Source: Ferrovibrio sp964218355
GTDB lineage: Bacteria; Pseudomonadota; Alphaproteobacteria; Ferrovibrionales; Ferrovibrionaceae
Direction of reading: 5' to 3'
NCBI RefSeq assembly: GCF_964218355.1
Contig: NZ_CAXPMC010000020.1
Location: forward strand, 1 to 64,000
Length of the DNA stretch: 64,000 nucleotides
Numbering within the stretch: the first letter of the stretch is position 1; the number at the start of each line of letters is the position of its first letter. Below, piece by piece: positions 1 through 16,222 of the stretch. The translations under genes were made by a program, and so were the position numbers. The notes below the pieces were generated by a model, which ran no database searches, was not told the DNA's origin, and saw only the letters and a program-made list of their open reading frames with translations.

Positions 1-1
1 G

Positions 2-127
2 GGCGACAACGTGGCGATGGATGTCGAGCTGATCGCGCCGATCGCCATGGACGAAGGCCTGCGCTTCGCGATCCGCGAAGGCGGCCGCACCGTCGGCGCC
101 GGCGTCGTCGCCAAGGTCATCGCGTAA
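2..127 (+). CDS. tuf: Elongation factor Tu, C-terminal fragment (cut by window start)
   Basis: Only the last 41 codons are in the window, ending in a TAA at 125-127. The residues GRTVGAGVVAKVIA at the end match the conserved C-terminus of EF-Tu domain 3. EF-Tu is the GTPase that brings aminoacyl-tRNA to the ribosome. The order tuf, tRNA-Trp, secE, nusG is the common proteobacterial arrangement and supports the call. The G domain lies outside the window and cannot be checked. Confidence 0.93.
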   Translation, partial: GDNVAMDVELIAPIAMDEGLRFAIREGGRTVGAGVVAKVIA

Positions 128-154
128 GCGACGGCTCCGGTCTGTCGCGCGTGC

Positions 155-231
155 AGGGGCGTAGCTCAACTGGCTAGAGCACCGGTCTCCAAAACCGGGG
201 GTTGGGGGTTCGACTCCCTCCGCCCCTGCCA
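155..231 (+). tRNA. tRNA-Trp (anticodon CCA)
   Basis: A full cloverleaf can be drawn. The acceptor stem is AGGGGCG (155-161) with CGCCCCT (221-227). The anticodon stem CCGGT/ACCGG encloses loop CTCCAAA, with anticodon CCA at 189-191. The variable loop has five bases, and the T arm GGGGG-TTCGACT-CCCTC contains one G-T pair. The 3' CCA is encoded at 229-231. It sits between tuf and secE, as in many proteobacteria, and may be co-transcribed with them. Confidence 0.95.
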
Positions 232-275
232 GCGTGGCGCAGACATTGGGTGAGTTGAAGGTTAGGTAAGAGGCG

Positions 276-473
276 ATGGCGAAGGTCAGTCCGATCGAGT
301 TTATCCGGCAGGTTCGGCAGGAAACTGCCAAGGTGACCTGGCCGAGCCGGAAGGAGACCCTCGTCACCACGGCGATGGTGTTCCTGATGGGACTGGTCGC
401 CGCCTTGTTCTTTTTTGCCGTGGATTCGGTGCTGCGCCTGGTGGTGCAGCTGGTCCTCGGTCTCGGGAGCTGA
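276..473 (+). CDS. secE: Preprotein translocase subunit SecE
   Basis: This 65-residue protein is the short, single-span form of SecE, which clamps the SecY channel in the inner membrane. The cytoplasmic amphipathic helix carries the family motif KVTWPSRKET (about residues 19-28). One transmembrane segment follows at about residues 33-55. The three-helix form of enterobacteria is longer, so this is the minimal type. A purine-rich AAGAGG lies just before the ATG. nusG begins three bases after the stop region, so the two are surely one transcript. Confidence 0.96.
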   Translation: MAKVSPIEFIRQVRQETAKVTWPSRKETLVTTAMVFLMGLVAALFFFAVDSVLRLVVQLVLGLGS

Positions 474-475
474 CG

Positions 476-1006
476 ATGGCGGCGCGTTGGTACATCGTCC
501 ATGTGTATTCGAACTTCGAGAAGAAGGTTGCCCAGGCGATCCGCGATGCCGCGGCGCAGAAGGGCATGAGCGATCTTTTCGAGGAAGTGCTGGTGCCGAC
601 CGAGGAAGTGGTGGAAGTCCGCCGCGGCCAGAAGGTCAATGCCGAACGCAAATTCTTCCCCGGCTATGTGCTGGCGAAGATGGAAATGACCGATGAGAGC
701 TATCATCTCGTCAAGAATACGCCGAAGGTCACCGGCTTCCTGAGCTCTGGCGGCAAGCCGTCGCCGATCACGGAAGCCGAGGCGCAGCGCATCGCCAACC
801 AGGTGAAGGAGGGTGTCGAGCATCCGAAACCTTCCGTCACCTTCGATGTCGGCGAGCAGGTGCGGGTGGCCGACGGTCCGTTCACGTCGTTCTCCGGCGT
901 GGTGGAGGAAGTCGACGAAGAGCGCGCCCGCCTCAAGGTGGCGGTGTCGATCTTCGGTCGCGCCACCCCGGTGGAGCTGGAATACAGCCAGGTCGAGAAG
1001 CTCTGA
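476..1006 (+). CDS. nusG: Transcription termination/antitermination factor NusG
   Basis: The protein has 176 residues, the normal NusG length. The N-terminal NGN domain starts with the typical RWYIVHVYSNFEKKVAQ stretch and contains FFPGYVLAKMEM (about 61-72). The C-terminal KOW domain (about 123-160) has GEQVRVADGPFTSFSGVV. NusG binds the RNA polymerase clamp and links it to Rho or to ribosomal protein S10. The ATG follows the secE stop directly, which implies translational coupling. Confidence 0.97.
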   Translation: MAARWYIVHVYSNFEKKVAQAIRDAAAQKGMSDLFEEVLVPTEEVVEVRRGQKVNAERKFFPGYVLAKMEMTDESYHLVKNTPKVTGFLSSGGKPSPITEAEAQRIANQVKEGVEHPKPSVTFDVGEQVRVADGPFTSFSGVVEEVDEERARLKVAVSIFGRATPVELEYSQVEKL

Positions 1007-1152
1007 CCTGACTGCCGAGTACCCGGGCGCGTATCGGCCCGGTTCACCGCGTGGGAGGCTGCCAGGGTCCATTCGCCGGACCGGACGCCGCCGTACCGCG
1101 CCTCCGCTGACTGGAGGGCAATGCCGCTCCGAGGCAGGAAAGGACTGAGAGT

Positions 1153-1587
1153 ATGGCGAAGAAGATTGAAGGCTACATCAAGCTGCAGGTTCCGGCCGGC
1201 AAGGCCAACCCGTCGCCGCCGATCGGCCCGGCCCTGGGCCAGCGCGGCGTCAACATCATGGAATTCTGCAAGGCGTTCAACGCGCAGACCAAGGATCTCG
1301 AGCAGGACATGCCGATCCCGGTGGTGATCACCGTGTATTCGGACCGCTCGTTCACCTTCATCACCAAGACCCCGCCGGTGACCTTCTTCCTGAAGAAGGC
1401 TGCCAAGATCAAGTCCGGCGCCAAGCTGACCGGCCGTGGCGAGAAGGTGGGCGCGGTGACCATGGATCAGGTGCGCGAGATCGCCAAGCAGAAGATGAAG
1501 GATCTCAACGCTCACGACATCGATGCCGCCTGTCGCATGATCGTCGGTTCGGCCCGCTCCATGGGCCTGGACGTTCACGGCGAATAA
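1153..1587 (+). CDS. rplK: 50S ribosomal protein L11
   Basis: This 144-residue protein has the L11 N-terminal signature GYIKLQVPAGKANPSPPIGP and the RNA-binding C-terminal domain ending in CRMIVGSARSMGL. L11 binds 23S rRNA in the GTPase-associated centre and is needed for RelA activation. A purine-rich site (AGGAAAGGA, 1137-1145) precedes the ATG. It opens the L11 operon with rplA 14 bases downstream. The 146 bases between nusG and this gene are long enough for a promoter, but I could not pick one with confidence. Confidence 0.97.
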   Translation: MAKKIEGYIKLQVPAGKANPSPPIGPALGQRGVNIMEFCKAFNAQTKDLEQDMPIPVVITVYSDRSFTFITKTPPVTFFLKKAAKIKSGAKLTGRGEKVGAVTMDQVREIAKQKMKDLNAHDIDAACRMIVGSARSMGLDVHGE

Positions 1588-1601
1588 GGGGAGATCAGGA
1601 C

Positions 1602-2321
1602 ATGAGCAGCAAGGGCAAGCGTTACACCGCCGTCGCCAAGACCGTGAACCCCGACAAGCGCTACGGCGTGGACGAGGCGGTCAAGCTGGTGAAGGCCGCC
1701 GCCAAGGCGAAGTTCGACGAGACCATCGAGATCGCGATGAATCTCGGTGTCGATCCGCGCCATGCCGACCAGATGGTCCGCGGCGTCGTCACCATGCCGT
1801 CGGGCACCGGCAAGACCGTGCGCGTCGCCGTCTTCGCCAAGGGGGCGAAGGCCGAGGAGGCCCAGAAGGCCGGCGCCGACCTGGTCGGTGCCGACGATCT
1901 GGCCGAAATCATCAATGGCGGCAAGATCGAGTTCGACCGCTGCATCGCCACTCCGGACATGATGGCGGTGGTCGGCAAGCTGGGTAAGGTGCTGGGCCCG
2001 CGCGGCCTGATGCCGAATCCGAAGCTGGGCTCGGTCACCATGGATGTCGCCGGCGCCGTCAAGGCGGCCAAGGGCGGCCAGGTCGAGTTCCGCGTCGAGA
2101 AGGCGGGCCTGATCCATGCCGGTATCGGCAAGGCATCGTTCACCGAGGCGCAGATTCTCGCCAACGTGAAGGCCTTCATCGATGCCGTGCTCAAGGCCAA
2201 GCCGACCGGCGTGAAAGGTCATTACGTGAAGAAGATCGCGCTCAGCTCGACCATGGGTCCGGGCGTGCGCATCGAGCTGAGCGATGCGCTCGGCGGCGGC
2301 ACCGAGAAGGCGGCCGCCTAA
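1602..2321 (+). CDS. rplA: 50S ribosomal protein L1
   Basis: The 239-residue product has the L1 landmarks: the opening KGKRYTAVAKTV, GVDPRHADQMVRGVV in the first half, the PDMMAVVGKLGKVLGPRGLMPNPK segment near the middle, and STMGPGVRIE near the C-terminus. L1 forms the mobile L1 stalk at the ribosomal E site. In other bacteria it represses translation of rplKA by binding their mRNA. A GGGGAGATCAGG site lies just before the ATG. It is slightly longer than the E. coli protein because of its C-terminal GGGTEKAAA-type tail. Confidence 0.97.
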   Translation: MSSKGKRYTAVAKTVNPDKRYGVDEAVKLVKAAAKAKFDETIEIAMNLGVDPRHADQMVRGVVTMPSGTGKTVRVAVFAKGAKAEEAQKAGADLVGADDLAEIINGGKIEFDRCIATPDMMAVVGKLGKVLGPRGLMPNPKLGSVTMDVAGAVKAAKGGQVEFRVEKAGLIHAGIGKASFTEAQILANVKAFIDAVLKAKPTGVKGHYVKKIALSSTMGPGVRIELSDALGGGTEKAAA

Positions 2322-2678
2322 GACGTGACGAGTTTCGCCGGGCCTTCTTCGGGAAGGGCCGGCGAAGCGGCGCCTCTTTCGGCTTCGGCCGGGGACGTGT
2401 CCGCATCCTGTCCGAGACTGCAGGCGACCGGAGGCTTCGGCCGAAGGACTTAAGGGTACGCCACCTGCATAGACGGGGAAGAGAGCTTTCACGGGTCCGG
2501 CTGCGGCCGGGCTCAGGAAGGTTCGAGCCCTGGGACAGGCGAACCGGGTGATCGGTTTGCCGCAACCGGCCGAGCTGGAGACAGCGACAGCCGGAGCGAC
2601 AGGTCGGTCGCTCAAGTGCCAGACAGACCGGATGCGCTCCGCAAGGAAACCACCCGGTTCTTGTTAGGGAGACGAGCA
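2322..2678 (+). promoter_or_regulatory. Structured rplJ (L10) leader, 357 bases without a gene
   Basis: No credible gene lies in this stretch. It has several strong stem-loops without a U-tract. 2336-2364 pairs CGCCGG and CCTTC with their complements around a TTCG loop. 2509-2530 pairs GGGCTC with GAGCCC. 2594-2613 pairs GAGCGAC with GTCGCTC around AGGTCG. CTTCGGCCGAAG at 2435-2446 is self-complementary. In E. coli the long rplJ leader is where the L10-L12 complex represses translation; that this leader does the same is inferred from position. A promoter for rplJL-rpoBC may also be here. Confidence 0.6.
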
Positions 2679-3188
2679 GTGGATCGTGCTCAAAAACAGG
2701 AGATGGTGACCTCGCTCAACGCGGTCTTCAAGAAGGCCGAGGTTGTCGTGGTAACCCAGAACGACGGTCTGACCGTTGCTCAGGTGACTGAGCTGCGCCG
2801 TCAGATGCGTGCCGCTGGCGCCAGCTTCAAGGTCGCGAAAAACCGGCTTGTCTGCCTTGCCCTCGAGGGCACCGCCTACGCACCCCTGAAGAATCTCTTC
2901 AAGGGCCCGACCGGCATCGCTTATGCGAATGACCCGGTCGCGGCAGCGAAGGTCGCCGTGGAGTTCGCCAAGAAGAACGACAAGTTCGTCGTTGTCGGCG
3001 GCGCCATGGGCGAAACCGTGCTGAATGCGGAAGGTGTGAAGTCGTTGGCGAGTCTGCCGTCGCTCGATGAGCTGCGCGGCAAGATCATCGGCCTGCTCAA
3101 CGCGCCTGCGACCAAGGTCGCCGGTGTCGTGCAGGCGCCGGCTGGCCAGTTGGCCCGCCTGCTCAACGCCTACGCCACCAAGGGTTAA
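2679..3188 (+). CDS. rplJ: 50S ribosomal protein L10
   Basis: I chose the GTG at 2679, giving 169 residues beginning MDRAQKQEMVTSLN. That matches the L10 N-terminus and length, and GGGAGACGAG lies just before it. An upstream in-frame ATG at 2616 would add 21 residues that look like leader. Family features are VVVTQNDGLTVAQVTELR near the start, FKVAKNRL and the long C-terminal helix that holds L7/L12 dimers. L10 anchors the L12 stalk on 23S rRNA and probably controls its own mRNA through the long leader. Confidence 0.95.
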   Translation: MDRAQKQEMVTSLNAVFKKAEVVVVTQNDGLTVAQVTELRRQMRAAGASFKVAKNRLVCLALEGTAYAPLKNLFKGPTGIAYANDPVAAAKVAVEFAKKNDKFVVVGGAMGETVLNAEGVKSLASLPSLDELRGKIIGLLNAPATKVAGVVQAPAGQLARLLNAYATKG

Positions 3189-3251
3189 GGCTGAAAGCCG
3201 AACCGTAACAGTCCAACCAGGTATCGAACCTAAACTATCGGAGTCACTGAA

Positions 3252-3626
3252 ATGGCTGATTTGAACAAGATCGTCGACGAGCTGTCGACCCTGACCGTCC
3301 TCGAAGCCGCCGAGCTCGCCAAGCTTCTCGAAGAGAAGTGGGGCGTTTCGGCCGCTGCCCCGGTTGCCGTTGCCGCTGCCGGCGGCGGCGCTGCCGCTCC
3401 GGCCGCCGAGGAGAAGACCGAGTTCAACGTGATCCTCGCCGACGCGGGCGCCAACAAGATCAACGTGATCAAGGAAGTGCGCGCGATCACCGGCCTGGGC
3501 CTCAAGGAGGCCAAGGACCTGGTCGAGGGCGCGCCGAAGGCGGTCAAGGAAGGCGTCAACAAGGACGAGGCCGCCAAGCTCAAGGCCCAGCTGGAAGGCG
3601 CCGGCGCCAAGGTCGAGGTCAAGTAA
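3252..3626 (+). CDS. rplL: 50S ribosomal protein L7/L12
   Basis: This 124-residue protein has the L12 plan. The N-terminal dimerisation domain contains VDELSTLTVLEAAELAK. The Ala/Gly-rich hinge lies at about residues 37-50. The globular C-terminal domain contains FNVILADAGANKINVIKEV and GLGLKEAKDLVEGAPK. L12 recruits translation factors to the ribosome. It lies 63 bases after rplJ in the same operon. Confidence 0.97.
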   Translation: MADLNKIVDELSTLTVLEAAELAKLLEEKWGVSAAAPVAVAAAGGGAAAPAAEEKTEFNVILADAGANKINVIKEVRAITGLGLKEAKDLVEGAPKAVKEGVNKDEAAKLKAQLEGAGAKVEVK

Positions 3627-3649
3627 GTCTCGATCCAGTTGCTTACGGG

Positions 3650-3678
3650 CGGGGCCGGTCCGGCGTGGACCTGCCCCG
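3650..3678 (+). promoter_or_regulatory. rplL-rpoB intercistronic hairpin
   Basis: Twelve positions on each side pair (CGGGGC-C-GGTCC with GGACC-T-GCCCCG), with one C/T mismatch and a GGCGT loop. No T-run follows, so this does not look like a full terminator. It lies 24 bases after the rplL stop, in the 229-base gap before rpoB. The E. coli rplL-rpoB gap holds an attenuator and an RNase III processing stem at the same place. The same role here is inferred from position and structure only. Confidence 0.55.
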
Positions 3679-3855
3679 GTTCCCGCACCAGTCAGTACCA
3701 CGCTCCTGGCCGCCGCAGGGTTTCGGCGGACCAACGATACCGGATCTGGGCGCGGCGATCGCCCGGCGGGATATGGGCCCGCGAAACTCATCGCTTTCCG
3801 GATCGTTCGCAGTCTCCCCCGGAGGCTGCCCTGAGATGAGAGATTAGGAACAGAC

Positions 3856-7953
<4,098 letters not shown>

Positions 7954-7990
7954 TCATCGCGAAACGCATTCTCCACGAGGAGACGACACC

Positions 7991-12313
<4,323 letters not shown>

Positions 12314-12336
12314 GCCTGAACGGAAACCACGCAGAG

Positions 12337-13164
12337 ATGCTGCGTCAGAAGGGGAGCGGCTTCGCGGCCGCTCCCTTTCTTTTTGTGCTGCTTCTGCTGG
12401 CCGGCCCGGCAGCAGCGCAGGATCTGGTACCCGGGACGACCCTGGCCCATGGTGCCGGGGCGATCCGGCAGGCCTGGTTCGCCGCGCCCACCACGCGCTA
12501 TCCCCATGGCGCGCTGGGCGACCCGGTCGAGGCTGGGGCCTTGGTGCTGCGCAATCCCGCCGGTGCCGATTATCGCCTGACCCTGCCGGAAGAGCGTGTC
12601 TTCGAGGATCTGGTCCCGCGGCTTGTGACCGCCGGCGGGCTTGGCGATGCCGCCATGGTGATCGAGAGCGACCGCGACCAGGGCGCCCGGCTGGCCTTCT
12701 ACGGCCTGTGGCAGGAACAGGTGGTCCTGCTGGCTGCCACCCCCTTCATTGGGCGAAGCAACCGCTGGCTGGCACCGGTCGGCATCGGCGATTTCGACGG
12801 CGATGGCCGGGCGGAGGAAGTGGCGCTGGTGGCGATGCCGCATCTGGCCGGCCTGCTGCGGGTCTATCGCCTGCAGGCGGGCACGCTGCCGCTGCTGGCC
12901 GAGGCGGCCGGTTACAGCAACCATGTCTATGGCCGGGCCGAGATCGCCATGTCGGCCGTGATGAAGGCGGCAGGCCGTGATCTGATCCTGGTGCCCGACC
13001 GCGGGCGGCGGCGCCTGCTGCGGCTGTCGCTGCGCGATGGCCGGCTGGCAGAGGAAGAGGGCGCGGGACAGGAACTGCCCGCAGCCCTGCGGCGCCTGCG
13101 TCCCGAAGGCGCCGGTTTCACGGCCGAACTGGACGACGGCCGGGTCATCCCCGTGCCGCCCTGA
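12337..13164 (+). CDS. Secreted protein with one VCBS/FG-GAP-like DxDxDG loop
   Basis: The 275-residue product starts with a clear Sec signal peptide: two basic residues, a Leu-rich core, and probable cleavage after GPAAAQ near residue 28. A calcium-loop-like IGDFDGDGRAEEVALV lies near residues 150-165, as in FG-GAP/VCBS repeat proteins, but I see one good copy rather than a full propeller. The ATG at 12337 is chosen because it gives charged residues before the core; its ribosome site is weak. The only other early start, GTG 12385, would destroy the signal peptide. A strong terminator hairpin overlaps codons 5-16. recO follows after 41 bases. Function unknown. Confidence 0.75.
   Translation: MLRQKGSGFAAAPFLFVLLLLAGPAAAQDLVPGTTLAHGAGAIRQAWFAAPTTRYPHGALGDPVEAGALVLRNPAGADYRLTLPEERVFEDLVPRLVTAGGLGDAAMVIESDRDQGARLAFYGLWQEQVVLLAATPFIGRSNRWLAPVGIGDFDGDGRAEEVALVAMPHLAGLLRVYRLQAGTLPLLAEAAGYSNHVYGRAEIAMSAVMKAAGRDLILVPDRGRRRLLRLSLRDGRLAEEEGAGQELPAALRRLRPEGAGFTAELDDGRVIPVPP
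12349..12384 (+). terminator. Probable rpoBC intrinsic terminator, inside the next gene's signal peptide
   Basis: AAGGGGAGCGGC (12349-12360) pairs with GCCGCTCCCTTT (12367-12378) as a 12-bp stem with one G-T pair and a TTCGCG loop. CTTTTT follows directly at 12379-12384. It starts 35 bases after the rpoC stop, the normal place for an operon terminator. It also encodes residues 5-16 of the downstream secreted protein, which is unusual. Confidence 0.75.
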
Positions 13165-13205
13165 GGCTGCTTGCCGCCTTGGACGAATCGCCTTAAGCCG
13201 GGGGC

Positions 13206-13973
13206 ATGGACTGGCAGGATGAAGCGGTGGTCTTGAGCGTTCGCCATCATGGCGAGAATGCCCGCATTGCCACCCTGCTGACCGAATCCCATGGCCGTCA
13301 TGCCGGATTGATCCGTGGCAGCGGTGCAGGCCGCGGAGGCAGCATACAGATCGGCCAGATCGTCCGCGCCGGCTGGCGTGCCCGGTTGTCCGAGCATCTC
13401 GGCAACTGGCAGCTGGAACCGCTGAGCCATCCCGCGGCAATGATGCTGGACGATCCGGCCCGGCTGGCGGCGCTGGCGGCGGTCTGCGGCCTGACCGATG
13501 CCGCCCTGCCGGAGCGCGAGCCGCATCCGGCCCTGTTTGCGGCCACCCGGCTGCTGTTCATGCATATGGCAGATATGCCTGACCCGGAAAGCTGGGGAGC
13601 GCTGTATGTGCGCTGGGAGACTGGCCTGCTGGCCGAGATGGGCTATGGCCTCGATCTCGACGCCTGCGCCGCCACCGGCGCGGCCATGGACCTGACCCAT
13701 GTCTCCCCGCGCACCGGCCGCGCCGTTTCGGCCGCCGCCGCCGCACCCTATCTGGACCGCCTGCTGGTCCTGCCGGGCTTCCTGGTGCCGGGGCGGGGAC
13801 TCGTGCGCAATGACCCCATGGCGGAAATGCTGGATGGTCTGGCACTGACCGGGCATTTCCTGGAAAACCGCCTCTTCGCCCAGCTCCATGCGGCCGTCCC
13901 GGCGGCGCGGGCGCGGCTGCTGGAGGCCATCCGTAGAACCGGTCCGGCATCTGGTGTAGAGAACGGGACATGA
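13206..13973 (+). CDS. recO: DNA repair protein RecO
   Basis: This 255-residue protein has the RecO N-terminal OB-fold signature: WQDEAVVLSVRHHGENARIA, followed by HGRHAGLIRGSG. A helical C-terminal domain follows. RecO loads RecA at single-strand gaps with RecR and anneals complementary strands. The four-Cys zinc site seen in some RecO proteins is not evident. Its TGA overlaps the parC start in an ATGA at 13970-13973, which implies coupled translation. Confidence 0.93.
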   Translation: MDWQDEAVVLSVRHHGENARIATLLTESHGRHAGLIRGSGAGRGGSIQIGQIVRAGWRARLSEHLGNWQLEPLSHPAAMMLDDPARLAALAAVCGLTDAALPEREPHPALFAATRLLFMHMADMPDPESWGALYVRWETGLLAEMGYGLDLDACAATGAAMDLTHVSPRTGRAVSAAAAAPYLDRLLVLPGFLVPGRGLVRNDPMAEMLDGLALTGHFLENRLFAQLHAAVPAARARLLEAIRRTGPASGVENGT

Positions 13974-16207
13974 GCAAGCACGTACCGCCCAAGGATATCC
14001 CCGAGTCGATTCGCAATGTGCCGCTGCCCGACGCCCTGTCGGAGCGCTATCTGGCCTATGCGCTGAGCACCATCACCTCGCGCTCGCTGCCCGATGCCCG
14101 TGACGGGCTGAAACCGGTGCAGCGCCGGGTGCTCTATGCCATGCGCATGCTCAAGCTGGATCCGGCCTCGGGCTACAAGAAATGCGCCCGCGTGGTTGGC
14201 GACGTGATCGGCAAATACCATCCCCATGGTGACCAGTCGGTCTATGATGCCATGGTGCGGCTGGCGCAGGATTTCGCCCAGCGTTATCCGCTGGTCGACG
14301 GGCAGGGCAATTTCGGCAATATCGACGGCGATAACGCGGCGGCGATGCGCTATACGGAAGCGCGCCTGACCGAGGTGGCCAATGTGTTGCTGGCCGGGCT
14401 GGATGACGACACCGTCGATTTCCGCCCCAATTACGACGGCGAGGATGAAGAGCCGGCGGTGCTGCCGGCCGGTCTGCCCAACCTGCTGGCCAACGGCGCC
14501 AGCGGCATTGCCGTGGGCATGGCGACCTCGATCCCGCCGCATAACCTGCCCGAGCTGTGCGATGCGCTGCTGCATGTGATCAAACATCCGAATGCCAGCA
14601 TCGAGAAGCTGGTCGAATATGTGCAGGGACCGGATTTCCCCACTGGCGGGCTGCTGGTCGAGCCGCTGGAAAGCCGCATCGAGGCGTATAAAACCGGCCG
14701 CGGCAGTTTCCGCGTCCGCGCGAAATGGCAGAAGGAAGAACTGCCACGCGGCACCTGGCAGATCATTGTCACCGAGATTCCCTACCAGGTGCAGAAGTCG
14801 CGGCTGATCGAGAAGATTGCCGAGCTGATCACCGACCGCAAGGCACCTTTGCTCGATGACGTGCGCGATGAATCCGCGGAAGACATCCGCCTCGTGCTGG
14901 TGCCCAAGAGCAAGAATGTCGATCCGGACGTGCTGATGGAAAGCCTGTTCCGGACCACCGATCTGGAGACCCGCTTCCCGCTGAACCTGAATGTGCTCGA
15001 CGGCGGCCGCCTGCCGAAGGTGATGAACCTGCGCGAGGCACTGCAGGCCTATCTCGATCACAGGCACGAGGTGCTGGAGCGGCGCAGCCGCTATCGCCTC
15101 GGCAAGATCGAGCATCGTCTCGAAGTGCTGGATGGCTACCTGATCGCCTATCTCAATCTCGACGAGCTGATTGAGATCATCCGCCGCGAGGACGAGCCCA
15201 AGCCGGTGATGATGAAGCGCTTCAACCTGACCGACGTGCAGGCGGAAGCGATCCTCAACATGCGCCTGCGCAGTCTGCGCCGGCTTGAGGAGATGGAGAT
15301 CAAGACCGAACACAAGGCGCTGTCGAAGGAAAAGGCCGAGCTGAAGAAGCTGCTGGGCGACGAGGCCCTGCGCTGGCAGACCATTGCCGGCGAGGTGCAG
15401 GAGCTGAAAAAGCAGTTTGGCCCGAAGACGGCCCTCGGCCGCCGCCGCAGTGCCATCGGCGACGCGCCGGTGATCTCGGAAGAGGCCTTCGAGGTGCTGG
15501 TCGAGCGCGAGCCGATCACCGTGATCTGCTCGGCCAAGGGCTGGATTCGCGCCATCAAGGGCCATGTGGCCGACGACGGTTCGGCCGCCTACAAGGAGGG
15601 CGACAAGGGGCGTTTCTGGCTGCATGCCGAAACCACCGACAAGCTGGTGCTGTTCGGCACCAACGGCCGCGCCTACACGATCAGCTGCGACAAGCTGCCG
15701 CGCGGCCGCGGCCATGGCGAGCCGGTGCGCCTGACCGTCGATCTGGGCAACGACCAGGATATCGTCACGCTGTTCAGATATCAGGGTGACCGCAAATACC
15801 TGGTGGCCAGCAGCGATGGCCGCGGCTTCATCGTGCCGGAAGCCGAGATGCTGGCGGCCACCCGCACCGGCAAGCAGATCCTGAATGTCTCCGGCCCGGC
15901 CGAAGCCTGTGTCTGCCGCGCCGTGGAGGGCGATACGGTTGCGGTGATCGGCGAGAACCGCAAGCTGCTGCTGTTCCCGCTGGATCAGCTGCCTGAGATG
16001 ACCAGGGGGCGCGGTATCACCCTGCAGAAATACAAGGATGGCGGCCTTTCCGATGCCCGCGTCTTCACCCTGAAGCAGGGGCTCAGCTGGGTCGATTCCT
16101 CGGGCCGCACCAAGACCGAGGGCGACCTGAAGGAATATCGCGGCGAGCGTGCCCAGGCCGGTCGTGTCGTCTTCCGCGGTTTCAACAAGAACAACCGCTT
16201 CGACTGA
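13970..16207 (+). CDS. parC: DNA topoisomerase IV subunit A
   Basis: The 745-residue length and simple C-terminal part fit ParC rather than GyrA. The N-terminal breakage-reunion domain has ARDGLKPVQRRVLYAM, KYHPHGDQSVYDAM and AAAMRYTEARL, with catalytic Tyr128. Topoisomerase IV decatenates daughter chromosomes with ParE, which is not in the window. The residue matching E. coli Ser80, the main fluoroquinolone contact, is Gln89 here, while the acidic residue matching Glu84 is Asp93. The gene overlaps recO by four bases. Confidence 0.95.
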   Translation: MSKHVPPKDIPESIRNVPLPDALSERYLAYALSTITSRSLPDARDGLKPVQRRVLYAMRMLKLDPASGYKKCARVVGDVIGKYHPHGDQSVYDAMVRLAQDFAQRYPLVDGQGNFGNIDGDNAAAMRYTEARLTEVANVLLAGLDDDTVDFRPNYDGEDEEPAVLPAGLPNLLANGASGIAVGMATSIPPHNLPELCDALLHVIKHPNASIEKLVEYVQGPDFPTGGLLVEPLESRIEAYKTGRGSFRVRAKWQKEELPRGTWQIIVTEIPYQVQKSRLIEKIAELITDRKAPLLDDVRDESAEDIRLVLVPKSKNVDPDVLMESLFRTTDLETRFPLNLNVLDGGRLPKVMNLREALQAYLDHRHEVLERRSRYRLGKIEHRLEVLDGYLIAYLNLDELIEIIRREDEPKPVMMKRFNLTDVQAEAILNMRLRSLRRLEEMEIKTEHKALSKEKAELKKLLGDEALRWQTIAGEVQELKKQFGPKTALGRRRSAIGDAPVISEEAFEVLVEREPITVICSAKGWIRAIKGHVADDGSAAYKEGDKGRFWLHAETTDKLVLFGTNGRAYTISCDKLPRGRGHGEPVRLTVDLGNDQDIVTLFRYQGDRKYLVASSDGRGFIVPEAEMLAATRTGKQILNVSGPAEACVCRAVEGDTVAVIGENRKLLLFPLDQLPEMTRGRGITLQKYKDGGLSDARVFTLKQGLSWVDSSGRTKTEGDLKEYRGERAQAGRVVFRGFNKNNRFD

Positions 16208-16222
16208 GCGGCCTGCAGGAGA

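Noticed and set aside
2616..2678. Earlier ATG for rplJ
   Set aside because: The extra 21 residues do not resemble L10, and the GTG at 2679 has a good ribosome site and gives the family N-terminus.
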